Assembly (NCBI GenBank): GCA_003248755.1
Contig: QFQW01000056.1
Coordinates: forward strand, 1-31,193
Length of the DNA: 31,193 bases
From: Chryseobacterium sp.
GTDB lineage: Bacteria; Bacteroidota; Bacteroidia; Flavobacteriales; Weeksellaceae
Reading direction: 5' to 3'
Of this stretch, positions 7,601 to 16,105 are shown piece after piece. Both the position numbers and the translations under genes were made by a program. Numbering within the stretch: position 1 is the first letter of the stretch; every line of letters begins with the position of its first letter. The notes beneath the pieces were generated by a model. The model had not been told where the DNA came from. It worked only from the letters and a program-made list of their open reading frames with translations, and ran no database searches.

Positions 7601-9058
7601 ATGAGAAAAATCAACTTTTTAGCAATTCTTTTAGGCGGGCTTTTGTCAGCACAGACAACTTTTACATTGGTAAAAGATATTAATCCCGGTACTTCCAATT
7701 CTGCTCCTTCTAATTTTGCGGTTCTCAACGGAAAACTATATTTCAGTGCTACATACAGTCCCACTGGATCAGCAACAGGAACTGAACTTTGGGAGAGCGA
7801 TGGCACGGAAGACGGTACAAAGATGGTGATGGATATTTATCCGGGTAATAGCTCTTCATCACCAAGTAATCTATTCACCTTTAATGACAAAATTTATTTT
7901 ACCGGTAGTATGAATGTTAACGGTACCAATACATCGGGGCTTATTTTGTCATATAATCCTACAGACGGTTTACAGACCGTTTCAACTACAGCAAAGTTTG
8001 CGACAAACTTTACCAAAGTAGGAAATACGTTATATTTCAAAGCTAATAATACCGCTGTTACTCCTAATACACAAAGGCTTTTTTATGTCGATACTAATTC
8101 TCAGGCTGCTATTGCTGATGATAATACCACAGTGATGTTCGTTGGAAAAGTGGGGGAACAACTGATTGCCAATGCTCAATACAAAACGGCAGCCAATCCA
8201 GCCTGGTATCAGTTATTTAATTTTAATGGGACATCATTTGATATTTTAAAGAATATCAACCCTTCTGGTACTGCATATCCTCAAAATTTCTATTACAGCG
8301 TAACTCTGGGTAAGACTTTCTTTAGTGCCAACGGTGGTGAAGGGCAGGAGCTTTGGATGACAGATGGAACCGAGTCGGGAACAAAATTAGTTAAAGATAT
8401 TAACACCGTTAGTGCAACAGCGGGCTCAGGTCCCAATAATTTTGTGGAATACAATGGCAAAGTGTATTTTTCTGCATCGGATGGTTCCACTACAGGTAAT
8501 GAATTGTGGGTAACGGACGGTACCGAACAAGGTACCAGTCTTGTAAAAGATTTATTTCCGGGTTCTTCCAGTTCCTTTCCGGAAAAAATGGTTGTCTATG
8601 GCGGTAAGCTGTATTTTCTTATGAGCAATACAGGAGGTGCAAGACAGTTTTGGGAAACAGATGGTACCGAAAGCGGGACAAAATTAGTTACATCATTGGC
8701 AACAGCATCCAATTTGTTTGTCTATAATGATAATTTGTATATTGTGGCGCGTATTACATCTACCGACCAGGCGGGTATTGAACTTTACAAGGTTAATCTT
8801 GGTACAGAAACACTTTCGGTTTCTGCAGATGCAACTAAAAAGCCGGTCATCTATCCGAATCCTTCCAAAGGCGAGATTAATATCAGCAAGGTGGAATCAG
8901 GTACTTTCGATCTTTTTGAACTAAGCGGAAAACTTATAAAAAGAGGCGATTTTACTCATAATAAAATCGTTACACAAGCTATGCCGGGAACTTATATATT
9001 AAAAATCACTTCTAATGACAAGAAGGTAAGTGCTTCTGAAAAAGTGATCATACAATAA
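7601..9058 (+). CDS. ELWxxDGT-repeat secreted protein with T9SS sorting domain (first copy)
   Basis: This 485-residue protein has a signal peptide (1-18, cleaved after LLSAQ). It has four ELWxxDGT-type repeats: ELWESDGT (62-69), ELWMTDGT (250-257), ELWVTDGT (301-308) and the degenerate QFWETDGT (349-356). Each is followed by a GTxxV strand, and NGKLYF-like strands lie between repeats, suggesting a beta-propeller-like fold. A type A T9SS domain spans about 412-485 with YPNP at 418-421 and the ending KVSASEKVIIQ, so the product should be exported and fixed to the cell surface or released. The next gene, 19 bases on, is a paralogue. Function is unknown; no catalytic residues can be pointed to. 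Confidence 0.9.
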   Translation: MRKINFLAILLGGLLSAQTTFTLVKDINPGTSNSAPSNFAVLNGKLYFSATYSPTGSATGTELWESDGTEDGTKMVMDIYPGNSSSSPSNLFTFNDKIYFTGSMNVNGTNTSGLILSYNPTDGLQTVSTTAKFATNFTKVGNTLYFKANNTAVTPNTQRLFYVDTNSQAAIADDNTTVMFVGKVGEQLIANAQYKTAANPAWYQLFNFNGTSFDILKNINPSGTAYPQNFYYSVTLGKTFFSANGGEGQELWMTDGTESGTKLVKDINTVSATAGSGPNNFVEYNGKVYFSASDGSTTGNELWVTDGTEQGTSLVKDLFPGSSSSFPEKMVVYGGKLYFLMSNTGGARQFWETDGTESGTKLVTSLATASNLFVYNDNLYIVARITSTDQAGIELYKVNLGTETLSVSADATKKPVIYPNPSKGEINISKVESGTFDLFELSGKLIKRGDFTHNKIVTQAMPGTYILKITSNDKKVSASEKVIIQ

Positions 9059-9077
9059 TTTAAAAAATTTAGAAATT

Positions 9078-10469
9078 ATGAAGAAAATAATTTTAATGTT
9101 GTTCCTGGGCAATGTTGTCGGTGCACAGAGCATTACATTACTGAAAGATATAAATCCGGGCGCAAATCCTTCCACACCTGCAGAATTTATCAAGTATAAT
9201 GGAAAACTCTATTTCAATGCCAATAATCCCAATTATGGTACGGAACTCTGGGCGACGGATGGAACTTCCATAGGTACAGAAATTGTTGCAGACATCAACC
9301 CTGGGACCCCAGGCTCTCTGCCGACCTCTCTGCTTAATTATGATAATAAATCATATTTTAAGACTTTGTTAGGCGTTACTGGTCTGTACTCTTATGACAG
9401 TACTGCAGGCGCTACAATAGTGTCGCCGGGAATGGCTAGCGCTTCTAATTTTATGGTAGCAGAAGGAAAGATCTTTTTTAGACAAAACAACAAATTAGCT
9501 TATTTCTATCAAGGTTCAATAACTGAGATCGATACACCTGTTGTGGTTAACGGGCAGATGGGTGCGGTCAATGGAAAGATTATAACCGGTGCCTCTGCAT
9601 CATCAGCCACAAACAATTTACAATTATACGTTTATGATGGGAATACCATATCTCTTCTAAAGGTCACCAACCCGAATAGCACTGCAAACCCTCAAAACTT
9701 CTTTTATAGCAGTAATCTCAATACATTATTCTTCACTGCGGGTTCCAATACTGCCGGATTTGAACTTTGGAAAACCGACGGAACGGCCGACGGCACAGTG
9801 CAGGTAAAAAATATAAATGCAGGTACATCAAGCTCTTTTCCAGGGAATTTCAAGCAAGTTGGCAACAAAGTGTTTTTTGCTGCTAACAATGGTACCAATG
9901 GAAATGAATTATGGATGACAGACGGAACAGAGGAAGGTACTGTGCTGGTCAAAGATATCAATCCAGGTTCGGCAGCATCCAACCCCAACAATCTTACGGA
10001 ACTGAATGGAAAGCTATATTTTTTGGCAAGTGATGGCTCAGGGGAAGCAAGACTTTATGAAAGTGACGGGACATCTGACGGAACCAAGTTGACACTGGAA
10101 CTAAAACCAGGATATACCAACTTTGTCTTAGGCAAAATGGAAGAGTATAACGGAGCACTTTACCTTTCGGCAAAACTTAGCGTAGCGCAAGGACAAGAAT
10201 TGTACAAAATAGATATGCCGACACTTAATGTTGAAAATTACAGCAAAAAAGGAATCGGTCTTTATCCCAATCCTACCAATGGTGAATTATTCTTTACTGG
10301 ATTTGAAAAAGGCTCTTACGACCTGTATGATGTAAAAGGAAGTCTCATAAAAAAAGATGGCAATATCGTAAATAGTAAATTACAGCTAAACGTACCAAAA
10401 GGCAATTACATTCTTGTTACAAAGACTGTTGATGGTACTGTTAGTACAAACAAAATAATTGTAAAATAA
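9078..10469 (+). CDS. ELWxxDGT-repeat secreted protein with T9SS sorting domain (second copy)
   Basis: This 463-residue protein is laid out like the preceding gene product. It has a signal peptide (1-17, GNVVGAQ), then repeats ELWATDGT (56-63), ELWKTDGT (229-236), ELWMTDGT (277-284) and the degenerate RLYESDGT (325-332). The sorting domain has YPNP at 396-399 and ends TNKIIVK. The long stretch without repeats between repeats 1 and 2 has the same place and similar size in both proteins and leads into the shared NPQNF(F/Y)YS motif, pointing to tandem duplication. Its stop overlaps the next start by one base (TAATG). The role is unknown; surface binding or adhesion is plausible. Confidence 0.9.
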   Translation: MKKIILMLFLGNVVGAQSITLLKDINPGANPSTPAEFIKYNGKLYFNANNPNYGTELWATDGTSIGTEIVADINPGTPGSLPTSLLNYDNKSYFKTLLGVTGLYSYDSTAGATIVSPGMASASNFMVAEGKIFFRQNNKLAYFYQGSITEIDTPVVVNGQMGAVNGKIITGASASSATNNLQLYVYDGNTISLLKVTNPNSTANPQNFFYSSNLNTLFFTAGSNTAGFELWKTDGTADGTVQVKNINAGTSSSFPGNFKQVGNKVFFAANNGTNGNELWMTDGTEEGTVLVKDINPGSAASNPNNLTELNGKLYFLASDGSGEARLYESDGTSDGTKLTLELKPGYTNFVLGKMEEYNGALYLSAKLSVAQGQELYKIDMPTLNVENYSKKGIGLYPNPTNGELFFTGFEKGSYDLYDVKGSLIKKDGNIVNSKLQLNVPKGNYILVTKTVDGTVSTNKIIVK

Positions 10470-11782
10470 TGAAAAGATCAATACTAATATTTTTGCTTCT
10501 GATTAATGGCAGCATGGCAAAGCTAAGTGCACAGGCCATTAATTTTCCTGATGAAAACTTTTTGGAGTACCTGTTGCTTTACACTAACATAGATGCTAAC
10601 AGTGACGGTGAGATACAGGTGAGCGAAGCAGAGGCGTACACTGGAGGTTTAACGATTACTCAAAAGATCAACAATGTTACGGGTATAGAGTATTTTAAAA
10701 ATATCACATCACTTGCATTTAATAAATCACCGGTCAGTACTGTAAATCTTTCAAACAATAAACAACTGACACAATTATTTGTTGAAGGATCAAATATTGG
10801 AAGTCTTGACTTGAGATCCAATAACAAGCTTAGCAATATGGATATCAAAAATAATGCGGCTTTGACACAGGTTCTATTGGGACAGCATCCTAACTTGCAG
10901 TATGCCAGCCTGATGGTTAATAATATTGAGTCACTTAATGTAAGTCAGTGTCCAATGCTTTCAAATCTTTTTGTGGCATCCAATAATTTATCAAGCATCG
11001 ATTTAACACATAATCCAAGGCTTGCAGAATTAAACTTGGGCGCCAATCATCTTACGTCGTTGGATGTTAGTAAAAATACCAGACTGACTTATCTTCATAT
11101 AGGACTTAATGCAATTCAGCAAATTGATGTGTCAAATAATACGCTATTGGATACTTTTATGATCCAGGGAAATCCTTTAACATCAATCGACTTAAGTAAG
11201 CTTAAATTTCTGAGATCATTTGTTATGGATAGCACTGGCATTACTGCAATTGACCTGACGCCACATACAATGCTTCAGTTTTTCTATGCCAGCTACTCGC
11301 AGCTTACTGAAGTAAATGCTTCTAAAAATAATGCTCTTATATACGTCAATGCCGTTGAAAATCAAAAGATGAAATTCATCAACGTCAAAAACGGTAATAA
11401 TACAAATGCCATCGGTTTCTTTGCGATAAACAGCCCTAGTCTTAAATGCATACAGGTAGATGATGTTGCATACAGCTCTTCGCAACAGCTTTGGCAAAAG
11501 GATGCTACCGCAGTATATGCTACGGACTGTAGTAATATATTAGCTACTAATGAAATAGGAAATACAGTAAAGTCATCTGTATATCCAAATCCTGCTTCGG
11601 ATTATATCTATCTGCAAAATGAGGCAAAAGATATTAGCATTTTCAATACAACAGGACAAATGGTTGCAGGCTATAGGAATACAAGAATGGTAGATATCAG
11701 TCATTTGCCTGTAGGGAATTATATCATTAAAATCATAGATTCTGCTGGTGTGGTATCATCGCAAAAAATTATAAAAAAATAA
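10469..11782 (+). CDS. Leucine-rich-repeat secreted protein with T9SS sorting domain
   Basis: The protein is 437 residues long. The signal peptide runs to about residue 22 (AKLSAQ). IDANSDGEIQVSEA (41-54) is an EF-hand-like calcium loop, as often found ahead of LRRs in Bacteroidetes surface proteins. About ten leucine-rich repeats of 20-21 residues follow (80-310), with the pattern LTSLDVSKNTRLTYLHIGLN resembling internalin-type repeats. A T9SS domain starts at about 366 with YPNP at 372-375 and ends SSQKIIKK. The gene overlaps the previous one by a base and is 11 bases from the protease gene, so all four cargo genes probably share a transcript. A binding rather than enzymatic role is likely. 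Confidence 0.88.
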   Translation: MKRSILIFLLLINGSMAKLSAQAINFPDENFLEYLLLYTNIDANSDGEIQVSEAEAYTGGLTITQKINNVTGIEYFKNITSLAFNKSPVSTVNLSNNKQLTQLFVEGSNIGSLDLRSNNKLSNMDIKNNAALTQVLLGQHPNLQYASLMVNNIESLNVSQCPMLSNLFVASNNLSSIDLTHNPRLAELNLGANHLTSLDVSKNTRLTYLHIGLNAIQQIDVSNNTLLDTFMIQGNPLTSIDLSKLKFLRSFVMDSTGITAIDLTPHTMLQFFYASYSQLTEVNASKNNALIYVNAVENQKMKFINVKNGNNTNAIGFFAINSPSLKCIQVDDVAYSSSQQLWQKDATAVYATDCSNILATNEIGNTVKSSVYPNPASDYIYLQNEAKDISIFNTTGQMVAGYRNTRMVDISHLPVGNYIIKIIDSAGVVSSQKIIKK

Positions 11783-11793
11783 GCATATATCTA

Positions 11794-14388
11794 ATGAAAT
11801 TAAATATAAAAAATACAATTAGAATTACAACGGCAGCAATAGCATTGATGGCTGGCAATTATGTGGATGCTCAAAATAATGACAGAGATATTATTGAACA
11901 ATATCTTGCAGCTGGAAAAACTATATTTGGAAAATCTTTTGACATTATACACACATCTCAGAGAAAAAGTTCTGAAGGGACCATAACCAATATTCAGCAG
12001 ACGTACAAAGGGGTGCCGATCTATGGAGCCATATCATCTGTATTGATTCGAGACAATGCAGTAAAATACATTTCTGACAATTTTATGTCAGTTCCGGAAA
12101 ATGTATCTGTGTCCAGACCTTCATTTGACATCAGGAAAGATTTCTCTGCGGTTTTGTCTTCTGAAAAGCTTAATGGTAATTCCAACGACTATACTTTTGA
12201 AGGGAGGAAAAATAATACGATTACTTCCAAATTGGTATATTTTCCTACGGAAAAAGGTGATCTTAGGTTATCTTATGCGCTCAACTTCTTTGAGAAGGGA
12301 ACCAATAACTACTGGGATGTTATTGTAGATGCCAGCACAGGAAAAGTTATTGAAAAAACGAACTTGACGGTATCTTGCCAGTTTCATGACCATAAATATT
12401 CTACTGAACATGAACTAGACGTGGTTCAGCATAAGTTAGGAAATGAAGCAATATCTGAAAAGCCTAATAATTCTTCTTCTCTTGTTGACAATGCGTCTTA
12501 TCGTGTTTATGCTTTCCCTGTAGAATCCCCCAATTTTGGACAGCGGACTTTGGAGAGTAATCCTTGGTTTTTAGATGCTTCTCCACTGGGTTGGCAGAAT
12601 GACGGTGACGAATCTTACAATATCACCCGAGGAAATAATGCCTATGCCTACACCGACCTAGACGGCTCCAATTCCTTCGGAGCGAGTGCCGATGGAGGTT
12701 CGCAGAAATTATTTGATTTTCCTCTGGATCTTACTAAATCTGTCGATACTTATACGGATGCGTCTATTACCAACCTCTTCTATGTGACGAATAAGATGCA
12801 TGACATTTTCTATCGTTATGGATTTGACGAGGCTGGACGCAACTTCCAGTCAAACAATTTTGGAAAAGGAGAGCCGTTTACGGATTTTGACCCTGTTTTG
12901 TCAGAATCCAGAGATGGCGCATCGTTGAACAACGCCAATTTTGCGACACCTCAGGATGGCTTTTCACCAAGAATGCAAATGTACCTTTGGCGTTATGGCT
13001 ATTTGTTAAGCTATAATGCGCCAAGTGATATGGTCGGAAGGAAACCTGCTGCAGGTTACAATGTTGATTTTGGAGGTGCTTTTCCAACAAACTCGCCACT
13101 TACAGCTGATGTTGTAATAGCTACACCTGCAGATGGGTGTACTAATCTTACCAATACAGATCTTACCGGGAAATTAGCGCTTATTCAAAGAGGAACCTGC
13201 AATTTTGATGTTAAATTCAAAAAAGCGCAGGACAAAGGTGCAAAAGGTGTTATCATATATAATCCTACACCATCGCAAACCATTATTAATATGAGCGGTA
13301 CGGACAGTACTGTAACTATACCGGGAATATTGATTGATAACGAGGAAGGTGAACTGATAAAGTCAAAAATAGAAAATGGAACAAGCGTCAATGTCAATTT
13401 AAAGTATAACACTTTCGATATTGACGGTAGTTTGGACAATGGTGTTATCGCTCACGAATATACCCACGGAATATCCACAAGAAGCACAGGAAATGGCTAC
13501 AGTTGTCTGAATACGGGCTATGCCAACGAACAGATGGGAGAAGGCTGGTCGGACTTTTTCGCTTTGATGGTAACCAATAAAGCTGATGCGACAGCAGCTC
13601 AGCCTAGATCTACGGGATCTTTTGTTGCCAATCAAAAGGCTGACGGACCGGGTATCAGACCTGCAAAATATTCGCCTGATTTTAGCATCAATGATTATAC
13701 TTATGCTGATACCAATGGAAAATATATTGACACAGGAAGCGGCTTGGCAGTAGATGTCCACGGAGTAGGCTTTATCTGGGCAACGATGCTTTGGGACCTG
13801 CATTGGAAGTTTGCTGAGAAGTATGGTTTTTCAAATGATATAGCCAATAATCCGGATTCAGGGAGTGGTAAGGTGATGAAAGTGGTGATGGAAGCTCTTA
13901 AATTACAGGGATGTTATCCAAATTTTGTGAGTGGAAGAGATGCTATCCTGGCGGCTGATACCAATCTAAATAATGGTGAGAACAAATGTATGATCTGGGA
14001 AACATTTGCAAGAAGAGGTTTGGGAGTCAATGCCAAAACAGGTCTTACCAGAGGAACATTGCCAAATGCAATATCAGACCAGGTAGAAGATTTCACTATT
14101 CCTTCAGAATGCTCGCTAGGAACTAATGAAGTATCTGTCAGTAAGAAAATTACATTGTATCCTAATCCGGCCAATAAAGAAGTTTTCATTAAAACAAATG
14201 GCGTGAAGATACTTGGTAAACTGAGAGTGTCAATATTTGATCTGTCAGGAAAGAAAATAGATGAGCAGATTATTGATTCTAATGACAATCAGCCGGTAAA
14301 TACTGCAGCTCTTCCAAACGGAACTTACTTGATAAGTGGTGATGGAATTGGTCTTAATTTTAGCAGTAAGTTGATTATCAATAAATAA
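11794..14388 (+). CDS. M36 fungalysin-type metalloprotease with PA domain and T9SS sorting domain
   Basis: This 864-residue secreted zinc endopeptidase starts with a signal peptide (to about 26, YVDAQ). A fungalysin/thermolysin propeptide region (about 30-185) follows, containing the NIQQTYKGVPIYGA motif. The M36 catalytic domain begins around 230 and is interrupted by a protease-associated (PA) domain at about 435-530 with LIQRGTCNFDVKFKKAQDKG. The zinc site is HEYTH (H554, E555, H558), with E583 in GEGWSD as third ligand. The C-terminal T9SS domain contains LYPNPANKE. It probably matures by propeptide removal and degrades extracellular protein. It is the last gene of the cargo cluster, with a strong terminator 22 bases after its stop. 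Confidence 0.95.
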   Translation: MKLNIKNTIRITTAAIALMAGNYVDAQNNDRDIIEQYLAAGKTIFGKSFDIIHTSQRKSSEGTITNIQQTYKGVPIYGAISSVLIRDNAVKYISDNFMSVPENVSVSRPSFDIRKDFSAVLSSEKLNGNSNDYTFEGRKNNTITSKLVYFPTEKGDLRLSYALNFFEKGTNNYWDVIVDASTGKVIEKTNLTVSCQFHDHKYSTEHELDVVQHKLGNEAISEKPNNSSSLVDNASYRVYAFPVESPNFGQRTLESNPWFLDASPLGWQNDGDESYNITRGNNAYAYTDLDGSNSFGASADGGSQKLFDFPLDLTKSVDTYTDASITNLFYVTNKMHDIFYRYGFDEAGRNFQSNNFGKGEPFTDFDPVLSESRDGASLNNANFATPQDGFSPRMQMYLWRYGYLLSYNAPSDMVGRKPAAGYNVDFGGAFPTNSPLTADVVIATPADGCTNLTNTDLTGKLALIQRGTCNFDVKFKKAQDKGAKGVIIYNPTPSQTIINMSGTDSTVTIPGILIDNEEGELIKSKIENGTSVNVNLKYNTFDIDGSLDNGVIAHEYTHGISTRSTGNGYSCLNTGYANEQMGEGWSDFFALMVTNKADATAAQPRSTGSFVANQKADGPGIRPAKYSPDFSINDYTYADTNGKYIDTGSGLAVDVHGVGFIWATMLWDLHWKFAEKYGFSNDIANNPDSGSGKVMKVVMEALKLQGCYPNFVSGRDAILAADTNLNNGENKCMIWETFARRGLGVNAKTGLTRGTLPNAISDQVEDFTIPSECSLGTNEVSVSKKITLYPNPANKEVFIKTNGVKILGKLRVSIFDLSGKKIDEQIIDSNDNQPVNTAALPNGTYLISGDGIGLNFSSKLIINK

Positions 14389-14713
14389 GATTTATTATCT
14401 TCAAATAAGAATGGCGCCAATTGAAAAAAATTAGCGCCATTTTGTTGTTATGACCTTAATAAAACATTTATTAGCAGATATAAATGACGTTTTGATAGTA
14501 TTAAATTGCATCTGATTTATAAATTGGTATATATAAGTCAATCAAAAAAATCTGTAATTGTATTTGAAATTTTCTCATAAATAAAGCGATAACATAATTC
14601 AGTTTGAACATTTAATCTTCTTCTTATTCTAAAAAATTTATTAAATTATTATTACCCTTATTTTCATAAAAAGTCCTATTTAAATCAATTTTACTACATT
14701 TGAGTACATAGTT
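14389..14713. other. Intergenic region after the protease gene
   Basis: Apart from the terminator at 14410-14446, this gap is featureless AT-rich sequence up to the promoter element at 14714. I see no small gene, repeat or RNA signature. Confidence 0.5.
14410..14446 (+). terminator. Rho-independent terminator of the T9SS cargo cluster
   Basis: AATGGCGCCAATT (14410-14422) pairs with AATTAGCGCCATT (14429-14441) with one mismatch and a short A-rich loop, followed by TTGTTGTT. This GC-rich stem is the strongest transcript end in the first half of the window. The T-tract is interrupted by G. Confidence 0.75.
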
Positions 14714-14721
14714 TATTTTTG
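14714..14721 (+). promoter_or_regulatory. Candidate -7 element (TATTTTTG) for the Crp/Fnr-like gene
   Basis: An exact TAnnTTTG match ends five bases before the first ATG (14727) and 29 bases before the second in-frame ATG (14751). A TTTG at 14699-14702 is too close (11 bases) to be a standard -33 element. If the element is real, either the message is nearly leaderless or translation starts at 14751. Confidence 0.45.
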
Positions 14722-14726
14722 ATAAA

Positions 14727-15338
14727 ATGTTGCTGCCCGATTTTAAAAGTATGAATAAACCCTCACCACAAGAAATTCAAAAGATTTTTTCTCCGTTTTA
14801 TAATGCTGAAACCAATATCTGGGAACGTTTTGCGGAAAAAATAACTGTCAGGGAATTTCAGAAAAATGATGTCATAAAAGATTATCAGAGTGTAGAAAAA
14901 TATTTGAATATTGTAGCTAAAGGTTCTGTAGGCTTATTCGTTTGGAACGGGAAAAAAGACATCTGTATCAATTTACTGTATGAAAACAGTTTTATGAGCG
15001 ATTATTTTTCTTTCCTCAAGCAGCAACCTTCAGGTATTAAAACACAGGCATTGGAAGATTGTACTTTATGGTCGATCAGCTATCCAGACCTCAATGAGCT
15101 TTATTCTCGTAATGAAACAGGATTAAGGATTGGCAAAGCAATCCCCGAAATATTGTTTCTGCGAAAACAACAGGATCAGATCAATCTTCTGACCCTTAGT
15201 CCGGAGGAACGTTATCTCAACCTTATCAGCCAGCGTCCTGAAATTTTCCAGCGTACACCTCTTAAAATTATCGCTTCTTACCTGGGATTAACTGCGGAAA
15301 GTCTTAGCCGCCTCAGAAAAAGAGTTACCGGAAAGTAA
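14727..15338 (+). CDS. Crp/Fnr-family transcriptional regulator
   Basis: This 203-residue protein (195 if it starts at the ATG at 14751, which the promoter position favours) has a cyclic-nucleotide-binding-type beta-barrel over about 40-130. The family signatures include QKNDVIKDYQSVEKYLNIVAKGSVGLF. A long dimerisation helix follows at about 130-165. A short winged-helix DNA-binding region ends in LKIIASYLGLTAESLSRLRKRV. No cysteine cluster for an iron-sulphur centre is visible, and the effector is unknown. Related small Crp-like regulators in Flavobacteriia often control adjacent genes, here the CPBP/S41 pair, whose promoter element lies 40 bases downstream. Confidence 0.88.
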   Translation: MLLPDFKSMNKPSPQEIQKIFSPFYNAETNIWERFAEKITVREFQKNDVIKDYQSVEKYLNIVAKGSVGLFVWNGKKDICINLLYENSFMSDYFSFLKQQPSGIKTQALEDCTLWSISYPDLNELYSRNETGLRIGKAIPEILFLRKQQDQINLLTLSPEERYLNLISQRPEIFQRTPLKIIASYLGLTAESLSRLRKRVTGK

Positions 15339-15377
15339 AACTTACCCATCGTCAAGTGGATTTGGCTTTCTTATAAT

Positions 15378-15385
15378 TAATTTTG
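15378..15385 (+). promoter_or_regulatory. Candidate -7 element (TAATTTTG) for the CPBP/S41 pair
   Basis: An exact TAnnTTTG match ends 21 bases before the ATG at 15407. It overlaps a possible TTG start at 15383, which argues that translation begins at 15407. A TTTG at 15361-15364 lies only 13 bases upstream, shorter than usual for a -33 element. Confidence 0.45.
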
Positions 15386-15406
15386 AATGATCTAATTCAA
15401 AAAAAT

Positions 15407-16105
15407 ATGAAAGAAAGAAAAGGACTTGGGAGTATAATCGTTTTTTATGCTATTGCTATTCTGTTTCGCTTTTTGGCGGTGAAAACCAATCTGCTTGATT
15501 TTACCGACAACGAATTTATAAAAATTTTACTCCGAGGAATTGGTCCTGCTATCGGTGCTTTGGTTTCTGTTAAATTGTTTAATATTCCCTTAAACCTCTC
15601 CTTGAAGGGAAAATACAGCAACGTACTTTTGCCTTTGCTTGTTTTCTGGATACTTCCTGTCATTCTTATTGGAACAGTCAGTTATATTCAGCAGGGACAA
15701 TTTCCCTTGGTATTGCTTTTCACGGTTTTGGTGTATGGTTTATTGGAAGAGATCGGCTGGCGCGGATTTTTACAGGAACAATTAAAAGATCTGCCGCAAC
15801 TTCAAAGCATCATCATTATCGCCGTTTTATGGTTTATCTGGCATCTGAACTTTGAATTCACCACTTCCAATATGATCTTTCTTGGTATCTTGTTTTTAGG
15901 TACTTGGGGAATTGGCAAAGTATACAGCAATAACTATTCATTACTTGCAGTTGCTGGATTTCATTCGCTGAATAATTTTTTCAGAAATGGTCTTCATCAG
16001 ACAGAATTGATACTAATTGCTGTTTTGCTTATCATCTGGATAGGCTTTATTATTATTTACGGCAGAAATAGTAAAAAAATAAATCCTAACCAAATAGATT
16101 TATGA
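15407..16105 (+). CDS. CPBP-family intramembrane metalloprotease homologue
   Basis: This 232-residue polytopic membrane protein belongs to the CAAX protease/bacteriocin-processing (Abi/CPBP) family. The hallmark glutamate pair and arginine, LEEIGWRGF (E114, E115, R119), are present. The two later histidine motifs, FIWHLNF (H146) and GFHSLNNFF (H186), complete the predicted active site inside the membrane. I count about six to seven hydrophobic segments. The ATG at 15407 is chosen over an in-frame TTG at 15383 because the latter sits inside the promoter element. The stop overlaps the next start by four bases (ATGA), so it is coupled to the S41-like gene. Substrate is unknown. Confidence 0.88.
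   Translation: MKERKGLGSIIVFYAIAILFRFLAVKTNLLDFTDNEFIKILLRGIGPAIGALVSVKLFNIPLNLSLKGKYSNVLLPLLVFWILPVILIGTVSYIQQGQFPLVLLFTVLVYGLLEEIGWRGFLQEQLKDLPQLQSIIIIAVLWFIWHLNFEFTTSNMIFLGILFLGTWGIGKVYSNNYSLLAVAGFHSLNNFFRNGLHQTELILIAVLLIIWIGFIIIYGRNSKKINPNQIDL

Noticed and set aside
13399..14288. Two long minus-strand open frames (134 and 124 codons) within the protease gene
   Set aside because: They overlap the conserved catalytic and C-terminal coding regions of the M36 protease and read as low-complexity shadow peptides.
14699..14721. A complete -33/-7 promoter using the TTTG at 14699
   Set aside because: The spacing to TATTTTTG is only 11 bases, against about 17-20 for known flavobacterial promoters; only the -7 element is kept.
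15383..15406. TTG start for the CPBP protein adding eight residues
   Set aside because: The codon lies inside an exact TAnnTTTG promoter element, and the ATG at 15407 gives a normal start.
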